Shown piece after piece: positions 1 to 8,948 of a stretch of 64,000 nt of DNA (the first letter of the stretch is position 1; the number at the start of each line of letters is the position of its first letter). Under the pieces are notes generated by a model, which saw only the letters and a program-made list of their open reading frames with translations, was not told the origin of the DNA and searched no databases. The stretch covers positions 17,270 through 81,269 of the forward strand of contig JBNMQM010000013.1 in the NCBI GenBank assembly GCA_051278195.1, given 5' to 3'. Position numbers and translations under genes: made by a program. The stretch is from JAHRVQ01 sp051278195. Lineage in GTDB: Bacteria; Pseudomonadota; Gammaproteobacteria; Pseudomonadales; Azotimanducaceae.

Positions 1-496
1 CGAGTTCTCGGATGCTGCATACTCTAGCCGACAACGTCGCTACCAACAGCTCGGCCATTCGAAATCGGTCTACACCCCAGGATTCATTGTCGACGGTCAA
101 GAATGGCGAGGGTTCTTCAGGCGAACTAAGCGCAACTTGCCACCCAGCCCAAATGAGGATGTCGGCAACCTTATTTTGAGTGAAATGACCGACGCGTATC
201 GAGTGAGTTTTGAACCAGCAGATGCTGGACTGGCAGAGGAACACGATCTCGTCGTCCATATAGCCTATCTAGGAAATGGTATTCGCCGCCAAATAAAGAG
301 AGGTGAGAATGCTGGAAAAGAGCTGACCCATGACTTTGTCGTGCTTGCCATGGGCCAAGCCACTTTGTCGCCACAAAAAAACATGCTCGTCGGCAGCATC
401 AACCGTGCCGAGATAAATGACGCCACGGCAGTGGCAGCCTGGGTCTCAAGGTCGGATGATCCGACCCCGATACAGGCAGTAGCAGGTTGGCTTTAG
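1..496 (+). CDS. DUF1223 family secreted protein, 5' part missing
   Basis: The reading frame is open from base 2 to the TAG at 494-496, so the gene starts before the window. The visible part reads like the C-terminal two thirds of DUF1223 proteins, which have a thioredoxin-like fold and are usually exported; their function is not established. The family signature seen here is a Y-S-S-R-Q-R stretch followed about 14 residues later by Y-T-P-G-F-I-V-D-G. The Cys-x-x-Cys region of this family would lie upstream and cannot be judged. The gene converges on the MaoC-like gene and overlaps it by 4 bases at the stop codons. Confidence 0.72.
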   Translation, partial: EFSDAAYSSRQRRYQQLGHSKSVYTPGFIVDGQEWRGFFRRTKRNLPPSPNEDVGNLILSEMTDAYRVSFEPADAGLAEEHDLVVHIAYLGNGIRRQIKRGENAGKELTHDFVVLAMGQATLSPQKNMLVGSINRAEINDATAVAAWVSRSDDPTPIQAVAGWL

Positions 497-975
497 CCAT
501 ACATGAGGCGGGACAAGGTTTCGGCCACGCATACAGGCTTATCTGAACCCTCCAACTCGATGATCACTTCTCGCTTTACCTGGATCGTGTTCAGGCCTTT
601 CAATTCAGCAGACATCAGGCGATGCCTGGCACGGAGCTTGGAGTTAACGGGCACAGGCGCAGGAAAGCGAACCTTATCCAAGCCGTAGTTAACGCCCATA
701 TAGACGCCATCTAGGGCTTCAGGCTTCTTCGGTGGGACGCTACCGCCCAGATGTACAACGAGCGACAGAGTCAAAAAACCATGGGCAATGGTCACCTTGT
801 AGGGCGAGAGTTCCGCTGATTTTTCTGGATCTATGTGAATAAACTGGTGGTCCATGGTGGCATCCGCAAACAGGTTGATTCGAGCCTGGTCTACTTCAAA
901 CCACTCTCCAACCCCTTCTTCTTCACCTGCGTAAGAGTTAAATATTTCCAATGCTGCTTCGGCTTTTGACGACAT
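493..975 (-). CDS. MaoC-like acyl-CoA dehydratase (hot-dog fold)
   Basis: A single hot-dog-fold protein of about 160 residues, related to MaoC/PhaJ (R)-specific enoyl-CoA hydratases. The catalytic Asp-His signature is visible as A-T-M-D-H-Q-F-I-H-I-D, followed by the A-H-G-F-L-T-L-S segment typical of the family. The expected reaction is reversible hydration of trans-2-enoyl-CoA to (R)-3-hydroxyacyl-CoA. The frame extends to an upstream ATG at 1017, but the ATG at 975 (M-S-S-K-A) gives the usual family N-terminus and is preferred. It is a single gene whose neighbours also handle lipids. The substrate chain length cannot be told from sequence. Confidence 0.82.
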   Translation of the reverse strand: MSSKAEAALEIFNSYAGEEEGVGEWFEVDQARINLFADATMDHQFIHIDPEKSAELSPYKVTIAHGFLTLSLVVHLGGSVPPKKPEALDGVYMGVNYGLDKVRFPAPVPVNSKLRARHRLMSAELKGLNTIQVKREVIIELEGSDKPVCVAETLSRLMYG

Positions 976-1132
976 CTCGACATCCTCATTAAATTTGTTG
1001 AACGCGGAGAATAACATAAGCTTAAACTGGCGTTTGCTTTCAGCCCTGCCCTCTCATAGGATTCGATTACAGCTAGACTTGTGTCGACTCATTCAACTCA
1101 TTTAACTCTCTCAACTACCTGAAGATGAAACC

Positions 1133-2272
1133 ATGCTGAATAATTCACAAAAGGAAGTACCCCGAATTCGCTGGGATGTCTGCGCCGTTTTGTTCGGAAC
1201 ACTGCTGGCGGCAGTCATTGCTGTCCCATGGTTTGGTATGACGCACGGTTACGAATCATGGCTCTGGGCTGGCTTTGTGATCTTTGTCGGCTGGAACGGG
1301 CTTTCTATCACTGCTGGCTATCATCGACTCTGGTCTCACAAGTCCTACGAGGCGCATCTTCTAGTCCGAATACTGTTTGCTTTGGGTGGCGCCTTGTCGA
1401 TCCAAAATTCCATCAAGATCTGGAGCTCTAATCATAGAACCCACCATCGATACACTGACGATGAAGATCAGGATCCCTACTCTGCCCGCCGCGGTCTGTG
1501 GTATTCGCACATAGGCTGGATGCTCAGAGACCATCCTGCTGCTATACCAGACTTCAAGAATGTTCGTGATTTGGAAAAAGACCCTATCGTAGTCTGGCAG
1601 CACAAATATTACTGGCCCCTGGTCATACTCATGAACATTGGCGCACCGCTTGCAGTAGGCGCGATGATTGGGGATGCGATTGGCGGTCTATTGTTGATGG
1701 GCGTTTTGCGTTTGGTGATTTGCCACCACACGACATTTTTTATCAACTCGCTGGCCCACTTTTGGGGAAGACAGCCCTATTCCGACAGCAACTCCGCTAA
1801 AGACAATGCCCTGATTGCGTTGCTCACATACGGTGAGGGGTATCACAATTATCATCATACTTTTCAGTGGGATTATCGAAATGGTATTCACTGGTATCAC
1901 TTCGACCCATCAAAGTGGCTTATCGCGACGCTCGCGAAGTTGAAGTTAGCCTCCAACCTAAAAGTTGCAGCACCAGAACTGATAGAAAAGAGCCTCGCCG
2001 CCATGCAATTAAAAAATGCTACAGAAACACTTCGCCGCCTCAACACCATCAACTCTGAAAAATGGCGTGCCCTGTTAGATGACGAATATGAGCAACTGGT
2101 CGCCAAAATCAACGAATGGTCGCAACTGCGCCAGCATTGGGTCGATGTGAGTCGCGCCGACTTAAGACGCCGCTGGGACGAGACTGAGCTCTCCAATAAA
2201 CTTTACCAACTTGAAATCGAGCTGAACTTACAACGTCGGCAATGGCGAATGCTGACCCAGCAGTTCGCCTAG
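1133..2272 (+). CDS. membrane fatty acid desaturase (acyl-CoA delta-9 type)
   Basis: A 379-residue integral membrane di-iron desaturase. The three histidine boxes that bind the metals are present: H-R-L-W-S-H at residues 64-69, H-R-T-H-H at 101-105 and H-N-Y-H-H at 238-242. Two hydrophobic hairpins lie at about 17-60 and 162-195. This arrangement is that of stearoyl-CoA delta-9 desaturases, which make monounsaturated acyl chains with O2 and an external electron donor. The C-terminal 85 residues form a charged, probably helical tail rich in R, E, L and W without a cytochrome b5 or ferredoxin domain. The stop codon lies inside the first copy of a 25-bp tandem repeat. Confidence 0.9.
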   Translation: MLNNSQKEVPRIRWDVCAVLFGTLLAAVIAVPWFGMTHGYESWLWAGFVIFVGWNGLSITAGYHRLWSHKSYEAHLLVRILFALGGALSIQNSIKIWSSNHRTHHRYTDDEDQDPYSARRGLWYSHIGWMLRDHPAAIPDFKNVRDLEKDPIVVWQHKYYWPLVILMNIGAPLAVGAMIGDAIGGLLLMGVLRLVICHHTTFFINSLAHFWGRQPYSDSNSAKDNALIALLTYGEGYHNYHHTFQWDYRNGIHWYHFDPSKWLIATLAKLKLASNLKVAAPELIEKSLAAMQLKNATETLRRLNTINSEKWRALLDDEYEQLVAKINEWSQLRQHWVDVSRADLRRRWDETELSNKLYQLEIELNLQRRQWRMLTQQFA

Positions 2273-2322
2273 AATGCTGACCCAGCAGTTCGCCTAGAAT
2301 GCTGACCCAGCAATATACCTAA
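2248..2322 (+). repeat. 25-bp tandem repeat, three copies, spanning the desaturase stop
   Basis: Copies at 2248-2272 and 2273-2297 are identical. The third, 2298-2322, matches for its first 15 bases and then diverges. Each copy begins AATGCTGACCCAG, and the first two end CCTAG, which supplies the desaturase stop codon. Copies two and three are therefore untranslated and fill most of the gap to the thiolase Shine-Dalgarno AAAGGAG at 2324-2330. Confidence 0.9.
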
Positions 2323-2338
2323 TAAAGGAGCCTTAACA

Positions 2339-3514
2339 ATGAATGACGTTTATATAGCCAGCGGTGCCAGAACGCCCATGGGGGGCTTTCAAGGCAGCCT
2401 TCAATCAGTCTCAGCAGTTGAACTTGGCGCCACTGCCATCCGCGACGCAATTCGCCGCAGCGGTTTAGATGCCAGCGCATTGCAAGAAGTCATCATGGGC
2501 TGCGTATTACCCTCTGGTTTACGGCAGGGCCCCGCCCGCCAAGCGGCGATGGATGCTGGTATTCCCGTGGAATCCGGCGCCACAACGATAAACAAACTCT
2601 GCGGCTCGGGGATGAAAGCGACAATGCTGGCGCATGATCTGATCAAAGCTGGTACCAATGAGTTAATGATTGCTGGCGGCATGGAAAGCATGAGCAATGC
2701 CCCGTATCTGATGCCCAAGGCACGTTCTGGCTATCGCATGGGACACACCGAAGTTCAGGACAGCATGTTCACTGACGGTTTGGAAGACGCCAAGACTGGC
2801 CGACTCATGGGCTCCTTTGCACAAGACATGGCCGACAAGTACCAGATGACCCGAGAAGACATGGATGCGTTTGCGATCCAGTCACTGATGCGCGCCCAAG
2901 AGGCCATAGACACTGGTGCACTGAAAGATGAAACCGTTTCTGTCACCGTCAAAAGCCGTGCTGGCGAATCGATTGTGACCGACGACGAACAACCCGGCAA
3001 AGCCAATTTGGAAAAAATCCCAACCCTTAGGCCCGCATTTAAGGAAGATGGCACTGTCACAGCCGCCAACTCTAGCTCAATATCAGACGGCGCGTCTGCG
3101 CTCGTGCTCGCCAGCGAAGCTGCGGTTAAGAGTCATAATCTTAAGCCAATGGCAAAGATCCTCGGCCACACCACCAACTCCCGACATCCTTCGGAGTTCA
3201 CCATTGCGCCGGTCGGTGCCATCGAAAAACTTTTAGACAAGGTCGGCTGGAAAACCAGTGACGTTGACCTGTTTGAGATCAACGAAGCGTTCGCCATGGT
3301 TACCATGGCAGCCATCAAGGACTTAGGTCTCGATCCTGAGAAAGTGAACATTTTTGGCGGCGCATGTGCACAGGGACACCCAATCGGCTCGACTGGATCT
3401 CGCATTATCGTCACCCTGATGTACGCACTACAGAGACTGGGCAAAAAACGCGGGATTGCCGCTTTATGTATTGGTGGCGGAGAGGCCACAGCGATAGCCA
3501 TCGAACTGGTCTAG
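2339..3514 (+). CDS. acetyl-CoA C-acyltransferase (thiolase)
   Basis: A complete thiolase of 391 residues, the normal size for the homotetrameric biosynthetic/acetoacetyl-CoA type. The acylated nucleophile is Cys88 in N-K-L-C-G-S-G-M. The active-site His347 lies in C-A-Q-G-H-P-I-G-S-T-G, and the second catalytic Cys377 in L-C-I-G-G-G. The N-E-A-F-A motif is also present. It joins two acetyl-CoA to acetoacetyl-CoA or cleaves 3-ketoacyl-CoA in the cytoplasm. The ATG has a strong AAAGGAG Shine-Dalgarno nine bases upstream. It follows the desaturase on the same strand after a short repeat-filled gap, so co-transcription is possible. Family membership is certain; whether it is AtoB-, PhaA- or FadA-like in substrate is not. 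Confidence 0.93.
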   Translation: MNDVYIASGARTPMGGFQGSLQSVSAVELGATAIRDAIRRSGLDASALQEVIMGCVLPSGLRQGPARQAAMDAGIPVESGATTINKLCGSGMKATMLAHDLIKAGTNELMIAGGMESMSNAPYLMPKARSGYRMGHTEVQDSMFTDGLEDAKTGRLMGSFAQDMADKYQMTREDMDAFAIQSLMRAQEAIDTGALKDETVSVTVKSRAGESIVTDDEQPGKANLEKIPTLRPAFKEDGTVTAANSSSISDGASALVLASEAAVKSHNLKPMAKILGHTTNSRHPSEFTIAPVGAIEKLLDKVGWKTSDVDLFEINEAFAMVTMAAIKDLGLDPEKVNIFGGACAQGHPIGSTGSRIIVTLMYALQRLGKKRGIAALCIGGGEATAIAIELV

Positions 3515-3839
3515 GTACACTTAAAACGTTCGTCAGAACACAACCGATAATCAACAAGGGCAGCGGGCCGCAAGCACCGGAGTAAAGAATATCCACTGCC
3601 CTTCGGCTCAATACCAATGATCGTTTGACGAGAATTGGCTGCACTGTCTATGCTACGTAAAGAACACCCTCTATCCTCCATCCAGTATCAGGTATCGATG
3701 GACCTATTAGATCTATTGAATCGGCAACAATGAAGAATTTCTGACCCGGTTCTCATACTGACCACAGCGCCAAGACACCGAAGCGTTGTTAGCGTACACT
3801 TTCGTGAGAACTTTAACCTAACTTGCAGGAGCGGAATTT
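3515..3839. other. gene-free spacer between thiolase and fabY
   Basis: No convincing gene is seen in these 325 bases. Bases 3561-3600 contain GGGCCGCAAGC followed by GAGTAAAGAATATCC, and bases 3651-3665 contain TGCTACGTAAAGAA. Both resemble, one inverted and one direct, segments of the spacer at 5745-5880, so the two spacers appear to share remnants of a dispersed repeat. The 3' end carries the fabY Shine-Dalgarno (AGGAGCGG). Confidence 0.4.
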
Positions 3840-5690
3840 TTGTCACGCCTTCCCGTCATCGTCGGTTTTGGGGGCGTCAACCCCGCCGGACGAAGCTCCG
3901 CCCATCACGGCTACCGCCGTTTGGTGATTGACAAGCTTGGCCAAGATCTTGCTGATGACACCTATGCGTCGCTGGCAGCCCTGATGAACCTGAGATCCGT
4001 CGACCAGAACCATATTTTGCAACACACTCTGGTGCGCGAACTTGAAACCAATCTGTTCGATCCAGCCGCAATCCGGATTAACCGATCCGCACGGCTTGGG
4101 GGGGCAGACGGCGAAGCCCTCACTTTTATGCTCCGCCAAAATCAGCTACCGGATACCCTGCCTGCAAACTGGCAGGTAAAAACCCAGGGCGACGGACAGG
4201 TCCTCGTCACTTGCACAGAAAGCATCGACATTTTGTTTCCTGATCACCGAAACTCGAGAGTAAAGTCAGGCGGCCAACTGCCCACAGGTTTTAATCCCGA
4301 ATCTCTCTATCAATCTCGAAACCATCCGCGCGGCCTGCAACTCACGGTTTACGCCGCGTCAGATGCCATTAACTCACTGGGTATTGACTGGGAAACGGTT
4401 CGCCAGAAAGTCCCTGCGGATCAGATCTCCGTTTACGCCAGCAGCGCCATGGGCCAGCTCGATACCAATGGTGCCGGCGGCATGCTGCAAGCTTCACTGT
4501 TAGGCAAACGGGTTAGCTCCAAAAACTGCCCGCTGAGCTTGGCAGAGATGACTGCAGACTTTGTGAACGCTTATATTCTTGGCAGTGTCGGCGCGACTGG
4601 CGCAAACATCGGCGCTTGCGCGACGTTTCTGTACAATCTTCGCCAGGGTATTCAGGATATTCGCTCGGGTAAATTCCGCGCCGTCATGGTCGGTGCCAGC
4701 GAAGCGCCCATCACGCCGGAAGTCATTGAAGGCTATCGAACCATGGGTGCGCTCGCTGAAGATTCTGCACTCAACCGCATTGATGGTTTGCCTGAAAGTG
4801 GACCAGCCGACAACACTCGCGCCTGCCGACCATTTGCCGAAAACTGTGGCTTTACCCTCGCGGAAGCATCGCAGTTTGTCATTCTGTTTGATGACGAACT
4901 CGCGCTGGAACTAGGCGCGAATATTTACGGCTCCGTCGCCGACGTTTTTATCAACGCCGACGGCTACAAGAAGTCTATTCCAGGTCCCGGTATTGGCAAC
5001 TACGTCACCATGGGTAAGTCCATGGGCATGATTCGCAGTATCCTGGGCGAAGAAGCGCTAAAACAACGCACGTACATTCAGGCTCATGGCACTAGCACAC
5101 CGCAAAATCGAGTCACTGAATCTCACATATTTAACGAGCTGGCAAAAGCCTTTGGCATGCAAAACTGGCCGGTAACCGCCATCAAAGCATACCTGGGTCA
5201 TTCTCTGGCCACCGCATCCGGCGACCAGATTGCAGCCTCACTTGGGGCTTGGACCCACGGCATCATTCCCGGCATCAAGACCATCGACAAGGTTGCCGAT
5301 GACGTCAATCAGAGCCATCTTGATTTTCTGCTTGATCATCGGGAGTTCGATCCAACCAAGATGGACGCGACATTTATCAACTCAAAGGGTTTCGGCGGCA
5401 ACAATGCCACGGCTGCCATCTTGTCACCCCACGTGACGCGAAACATGCTGACCAAGAAGCACGGCAAGGCGGCAATGACGAAGCATGACAAGCAAAACGA
5501 AGGGGTTCAGGAGCGCACGGCTGAATATGACACGGCAACAACGGCTGGCGAGAACCGTTTGATTTACAAGTTTGGTGTCGGTGTTATTGAGGGTGAGTCG
5601 CTGGGTCTAAGCGATACTGAAATCTCGATTCCGGGTCACAGTAATAGCATTAACTTGCAGGTCGAAAATCCTTACGAGGATATGACTTAA
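3840..5690 (+). CDS. fabY: beta-ketoacyl-ACP synthase, FabY type
   Basis: A 616-residue ketoacyl synthase, much longer than FabB or FabF (about 410) but matching the FabY family known from Pseudomonas aeruginosa (PA5174), whose N-terminus I recall as near identical in pattern (M-S-R-L-P-V-I-V-G-F-G-G). FabY starts fatty acid synthesis by condensing acetyl-CoA with malonyl-ACP and replaces FabH in that organism. The Cys-His-His triad is visible: Cys260 in G-A-C-A-T-F, His416 in Q-A-H-G-T-S-T-P, His454 in Y-L-G-H-S-L-A. The glycine-rich C-terminal motif K-G-F-G-G-N-N-A-T is present. The start is TTG, chosen because it gives the family N-terminus and follows CAGGAGCGG. Confidence 0.88.
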   Translation: MSRLPVIVGFGGVNPAGRSSAHHGYRRLVIDKLGQDLADDTYASLAALMNLRSVDQNHILQHTLVRELETNLFDPAAIRINRSARLGGADGEALTFMLRQNQLPDTLPANWQVKTQGDGQVLVTCTESIDILFPDHRNSRVKSGGQLPTGFNPESLYQSRNHPRGLQLTVYAASDAINSLGIDWETVRQKVPADQISVYASSAMGQLDTNGAGGMLQASLLGKRVSSKNCPLSLAEMTADFVNAYILGSVGATGANIGACATFLYNLRQGIQDIRSGKFRAVMVGASEAPITPEVIEGYRTMGALAEDSALNRIDGLPESGPADNTRACRPFAENCGFTLAEASQFVILFDDELALELGANIYGSVADVFINADGYKKSIPGPGIGNYVTMGKSMGMIRSILGEEALKQRTYIQAHGTSTPQNRVTESHIFNELAKAFGMQNWPVTAIKAYLGHSLATASGDQIAASLGAWTHGIIPGIKTIDKVADDVNQSHLDFLLDHREFDPTKMDATFINSKGFGGNNATAAILSPHVTRNMLTKKHGKAAMTKHDKQNEGVQERTAEYDTATTAGENRLIYKFGVGVIEGESLGLSDTEISIPGHSNSINLQVENPYEDMT

Positions 5691-5917
5691 AACTCTTCGC
5701 TGATGTGATTCGCTAAAAAAAGTATTAGCCAATCAAACCAATCAGACAGCGGCGGGCATCCTTTACTCTGCGGCTTGCGGCCCTTTGGGCTTCCCTCGCT
5801 CTTCCGCGAGCCTAAGGTAACTAGGCGCCCCCCTCGGTCGGCGCTTCGCTTTGATGCTACGTAAAAAATACCCACTGCCTACCGAATCGCTTATGCCACA
5901 CCGCACCACTCGAACGT
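5691..5917. other. intergenic spacer with repeat-like sequence
   Basis: There are 227 bases between the converging fabY and P450 genes. Bases 5767-5850 are rich in short GC-rich segments (GCGGCTTGCGGCCC, CTCTTCCGCGAG), and bases 5854-5880 contain TGCTACGTAAAAAATACCC. Parts resemble the spacer at 3561-3665. No gene is supported; a small open frame on the minus strand looks like translated repeat. No clear terminator with a T-run was found. Confidence 0.35.
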
Positions 5918-7234
5918 TTAGCTTGGGATTATGACCGGTAGTTCTCGAATACCGTGGATAAAGTTGGAGCGCAGATAAACCGGATCACCGACGACTTCTA
6001 TTGTGGGGAAGCGCTTCATGATCTCTTCCCACAACACGTTCAATTGCATCTCACCGAGACGATTACCAACACAACGGTGAATGCCGTAACCAAAAGACAA
6101 ATGCTTGCGCGGGGTTTCACGGTCGATAATGAACTCATCCGGCTTATCGATCGCGGTGCCATCCCGATTACCCGAGATGTACCACATCACCACCTTGTCA
6201 TCTTTCTTAATCTGCTTGCCCGATAGCTCTACATCCTGAGTGGCTGTTCGACACATATGCGCGACGGGAGATTGCCAACGGATGATTTCCGGCACCATTT
6301 TTGGAATCAGACCAGGATTTTGGCGCAGTTTTTCGTATTCCGCCGGATGCTGACTCAGCGCCAACAAGCCGCCGGTAATTGAATTACGAGTGGTGTCATT
6401 TCCACCTACAATCAACAGCAGCATGTTGCCGAGAAATTCGTTCGGGGTCATATTTTTGGTCGCTTCGCCGTGAACCAAACTAGAGATCAGATCATCACCA
6501 GGCGGGTCCATCGCAGCCCGCTCCTTCCAGACAGCGTCGAAATATTCGAAGCAGCGCCACAATTCCTGAAACCCTTCTTCAGGTGTTTCAAAAAAATCGG
6601 GATTACCCAGGTTCTCGACCGTATCAGACCAATGGATTAGTTTATGCCGATCTTCTTGTGGCACATCAAAAATCGTCGCGAGCATCTGACCCGTCAATTC
6701 CACAGACACTTCGCGCACCCAGTTGAATTCCGTGTTGCGAGGCAGGTTATCGAGAATTGCGCCCGCTCGTTCTTTAATCAAACCGCGCAGCTCCTGCAGT
6801 CGTTTTGGGGTGAAGGACGGCGCCACGACCTTTCGCTGATCATCATGCTTGGGCGGGTCCTGCATGATGAACATTGGCAAATAGAAGGGAGAGTCCGCAG
6901 CGGGTGTTTCCGAAGGTCGCCCCCCCATGCGGATACCACCCTTGTCGATGTCCGACGAGAACAGGTCGTGATGGCTATCGATATACATGATGTCTTTATA
7001 GGTCGTGGCTGACCAATAGGGGCCGAACATACTGGCGGGCGTGTAATGCAGCGGGTCTTCAGCCCGAAGACGATCAAAGTATGGTTTGAACTTATCATGT
7101 TCAAACAAAGAGGGATGGGCTGGGTCCAGAGACTCGAGAGGAATGGCATAGGGATCAATGTTCACATCAATCGCCCATTTCTCCTGAGCTTCTCGATTGC
7201 TGATAGGTTGATTTTCCGACTCAATTTCTGACAT
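5918..7234 (-). CDS. cytochrome P450, CYP153 family alkane hydroxylase
   Basis: A soluble 438-residue bacterial P450. The heme-binding loop F-G-Y-G-I-H-R-C-V-G-N-R places the thiolate ligand at Cys388. The oxygen-activating I-helix reads V-G-G-N-D-T-T-R-N near residue 280, and the E-x-x-R motif is E-I-I-R. Long stretches agree with CYP153A proteins as I remember them (S-S-M-F-G-P-Y-W-S near the N-terminus, M-W-Y-I-S-G-N-R-D, P-R-K-H-L-S-F-G). CYP153 enzymes hydroxylate the terminal carbon of medium-chain alkanes and fatty acids, taking electrons from a ferredoxin and ferredoxin reductase. Neither partner gene is next to it. It converges on fabY and diverges from the small DUF1330 gene. Confidence 0.88.
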   Translation of the reverse strand: MSEIESENQPISNREAQEKWAIDVNIDPYAIPLESLDPAHPSLFEHDKFKPYFDRLRAEDPLHYTPASMFGPYWSATTYKDIMYIDSHHDLFSSDIDKGGIRMGGRPSETPAADSPFYLPMFIMQDPPKHDDQRKVVAPSFTPKRLQELRGLIKERAGAILDNLPRNTEFNWVREVSVELTGQMLATIFDVPQEDRHKLIHWSDTVENLGNPDFFETPEEGFQELWRCFEYFDAVWKERAAMDPPGDDLISSLVHGEATKNMTPNEFLGNMLLLIVGGNDTTRNSITGGLLALSQHPAEYEKLRQNPGLIPKMVPEIIRWQSPVAHMCRTATQDVELSGKQIKKDDKVVMWYISGNRDGTAIDKPDEFIIDRETPRKHLSFGYGIHRCVGNRLGEMQLNVLWEEIMKRFPTIEVVGDPVYLRSNFIHGIRELPVIIPS

Positions 7235-7333
7235 GACGCTTCTCTAAAACAACAACAGGAGCGCCAATCTTAGAGGAGTCGCGACGACAAGTTCAATGTT
7301 ATATTTACGACGACTGAAGCGAAGGAGAGCAGA

Positions 7334-7624
7334 GTGACCCATTACATGATTGCGCAGATTGATATCGTCGATCGGGAGTCCTATGCCAAATATGAAGCGG
7401 GATTTATGGAAATCTTCGCCAGGTATGACGGCACGATGCTAGCGGTAGATGAGGACCCAAAACTCCTCGAGGGCGGCTGGCCCTATACCCGAACTGTGCT
7501 CATTGCATTCCCGTCTGAAGTTCAAGCGCTAGACTGGTATCAGTCGGATGAGTACCAGGCGCTCGCCCAACATCGCTTCGCCAGTAGCGGTGCGAATATT
7601 TCGTTGATTAAAGGACTCGATTAA
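7334..7624 (+). CDS. DUF1330 family protein
   Basis: A 96-residue cytoplasmic protein of the DUF1330 family, which adopts a dimeric alpha-beta barrel fold like YciI and EthD proteins. Typical family segments are Y-M-I-A-Q-I-D-I at the start, the Y-A-K-Y motif, the G-G-W-P-Y-T-R-T-V-L-I-A-F-P core and the W-Y-Q-S-D-E-Y segment. Members have no proven general function. The start is GTG with GAAGGAG upstream at 7320-7326. It is divergently transcribed from the CYP153 gene, about 100 bases apart, so a shared promoter region is possible. Confidence 0.82.
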   Translation: MTHYMIAQIDIVDRESYAKYEAGFMEIFARYDGTMLAVDEDPKLLEGGWPYTRTVLIAFPSEVQALDWYQSDEYQALAQHRFASSGANISLIKGLD

Positions 7625-7737
7625 ATGTAGCACTCCGCAGGCGGTCGCATTCTTTGCTCCCTCTACTCTCTGCGCGATGATTGTCGACTGAGAACTCAAT
7701 CGCTATCATGCCGTAACGTTTCTTCTCGGACTTCTGA

Positions 7738-8931
7738 ATGCGCCTTCTACTACTAGCTGCTGGACTCTGCGTCTCCCTTTCAACGTTCGCGAACGACAAC
7801 ATTGTCATCCTGTTGTCCTGGGATGGCATGCGCCACGATTTCCCAGACCGCGGTAACTTTCCTGCGCTTAAGCGTATCGAACAGGACGGCATTCGCGCGG
7901 GGCGACTAACACCGGTTTACTTGTCCAATACTTTTCCGGGTCACGTCTCGCTGGCAACCGGCGCAGAACCTCACGTCCACGGCATCGTTGACAACGTGTT
8001 CTTCGACAGAGAAAAGGGGCTTTACGCCTACAACGGCAATGCCGACTGGCTAACAGCAGAACCGCTTTGGATTGCCGCCGAAAGACAAGGGATTAAGACT
8101 GCGACCTATTTCTGGGTAGGGTCTGAGACTGACTGGCAAGGTCAGGGAACCAGTTACCGAATGGCGCCTTTTGACGCCTCTCGACCCGAATCGACAAAAG
8201 TCGACAAGATCATTGAATGGCTTGAATTACCCGATGCGGAACAGCCTAAGCTCATCATGTCCTATTGGCGTGGAGCAGATTCGGTCGCGCACATAAAGGG
8301 TCCAGATCATGCTGGTGTCGCCGACATCATCGCTGAGCAAGACCTTGAATTACAAAGACTGCTGGCGCATATCGATCAACGCATGCTCTGGTCGAAAACC
8401 ACTTTGATCATTGTCAGCGACCATGGCATGACACCGGTCACAGAGTCTGTCGAAGTCAAATCGGCACTGGAAGATGCCGGTCTAAATGTCCGGGTAACGG
8501 GTGGCGATGCTGCGCAGCATTTGTTTTTGGAAAGTGCAGCGGACCGAGACGAGGTGCGTAAAACCCTGGCCAATCAACCCAACATCCAGATATTCGAAGG
8601 TGAGGATATTCCTGCACCGCTGGCAGCGCCGAATCGTACTGGCGACATTGTTGTCACGACACAACCCCCCTATTCTCTTCGCCGCGCCGAATCTTTTATT
8701 GACCAAATCGGCGTGTTTCTTTCTCCCCTGCTTGGCTGGAGCAGAGGCGCTCACGGATATGATCCAACCATAGAAGATATGGGGGGCATTTTTTTTGCTT
8801 TAGGTAACGGCGTAACAAAGGGGAAGAAAATCGCAGCTGTTCATCAACTAGAAGTTGCGCCTACAGTCGCCCGGCTACTGGGAATTGAACCGCCCCGAGA
8901 TGCCAAACGACCAGGCATTTCTCTGGACTAG
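7738..8931 (+). CDS. exported type I phosphodiesterase/nucleotide pyrophosphatase
   Basis: A 397-residue member of the alkaline phosphatase superfamily close to eukaryotic ENPP enzymes. A short signal peptide (M-R-L-L-L-L-A-A-G...T-F-A) predicts export. The two-zinc site can be followed: Asp in L-S-W-D-G-M, the nucleophilic Thr in S-N-T-F-P-G-H, Asp and His in R-G-A-D-S-V-A-H, Asp-His in S-D-H-G-M and a last His in G-A-H-G-Y-D. Such enzymes cleave nucleotide diphosphate or phosphodiester bonds, and some act on choline-containing lipids. It appears to be transcribed alone, and converges on the nitrile hydratase operon after a 17-base gap. Confidence 0.85.
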   Translation: MRLLLLAAGLCVSLSTFANDNIVILLSWDGMRHDFPDRGNFPALKRIEQDGIRAGRLTPVYLSNTFPGHVSLATGAEPHVHGIVDNVFFDREKGLYAYNGNADWLTAEPLWIAAERQGIKTATYFWVGSETDWQGQGTSYRMAPFDASRPESTKVDKIIEWLELPDAEQPKLIMSYWRGADSVAHIKGPDHAGVADIIAEQDLELQRLLAHIDQRMLWSKTTLIIVSDHGMTPVTESVEVKSALEDAGLNVRVTGGDAAQHLFLESAADRDEVRKTLANQPNIQIFEGEDIPAPLAAPNRTGDIVVTTQPPYSLRRAESFIDQIGVFLSPLLGWSRGAHGYDPTIEDMGGIFFALGNGVTKGKKIAAVHQLEVAPTVARLLGIEPPRDAKRPGISLD

Positions 8932-8948
8932 TTGTTAAAAGCTAGTGA

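Noticed and set aside
5687..5875. Minus-strand open frame of 62 codons in the fabY/P450 spacer
   Set aside because: No Shine-Dalgarno, no domain, and the composition is that of translated GC-rich repeat sequence shared with another spacer.
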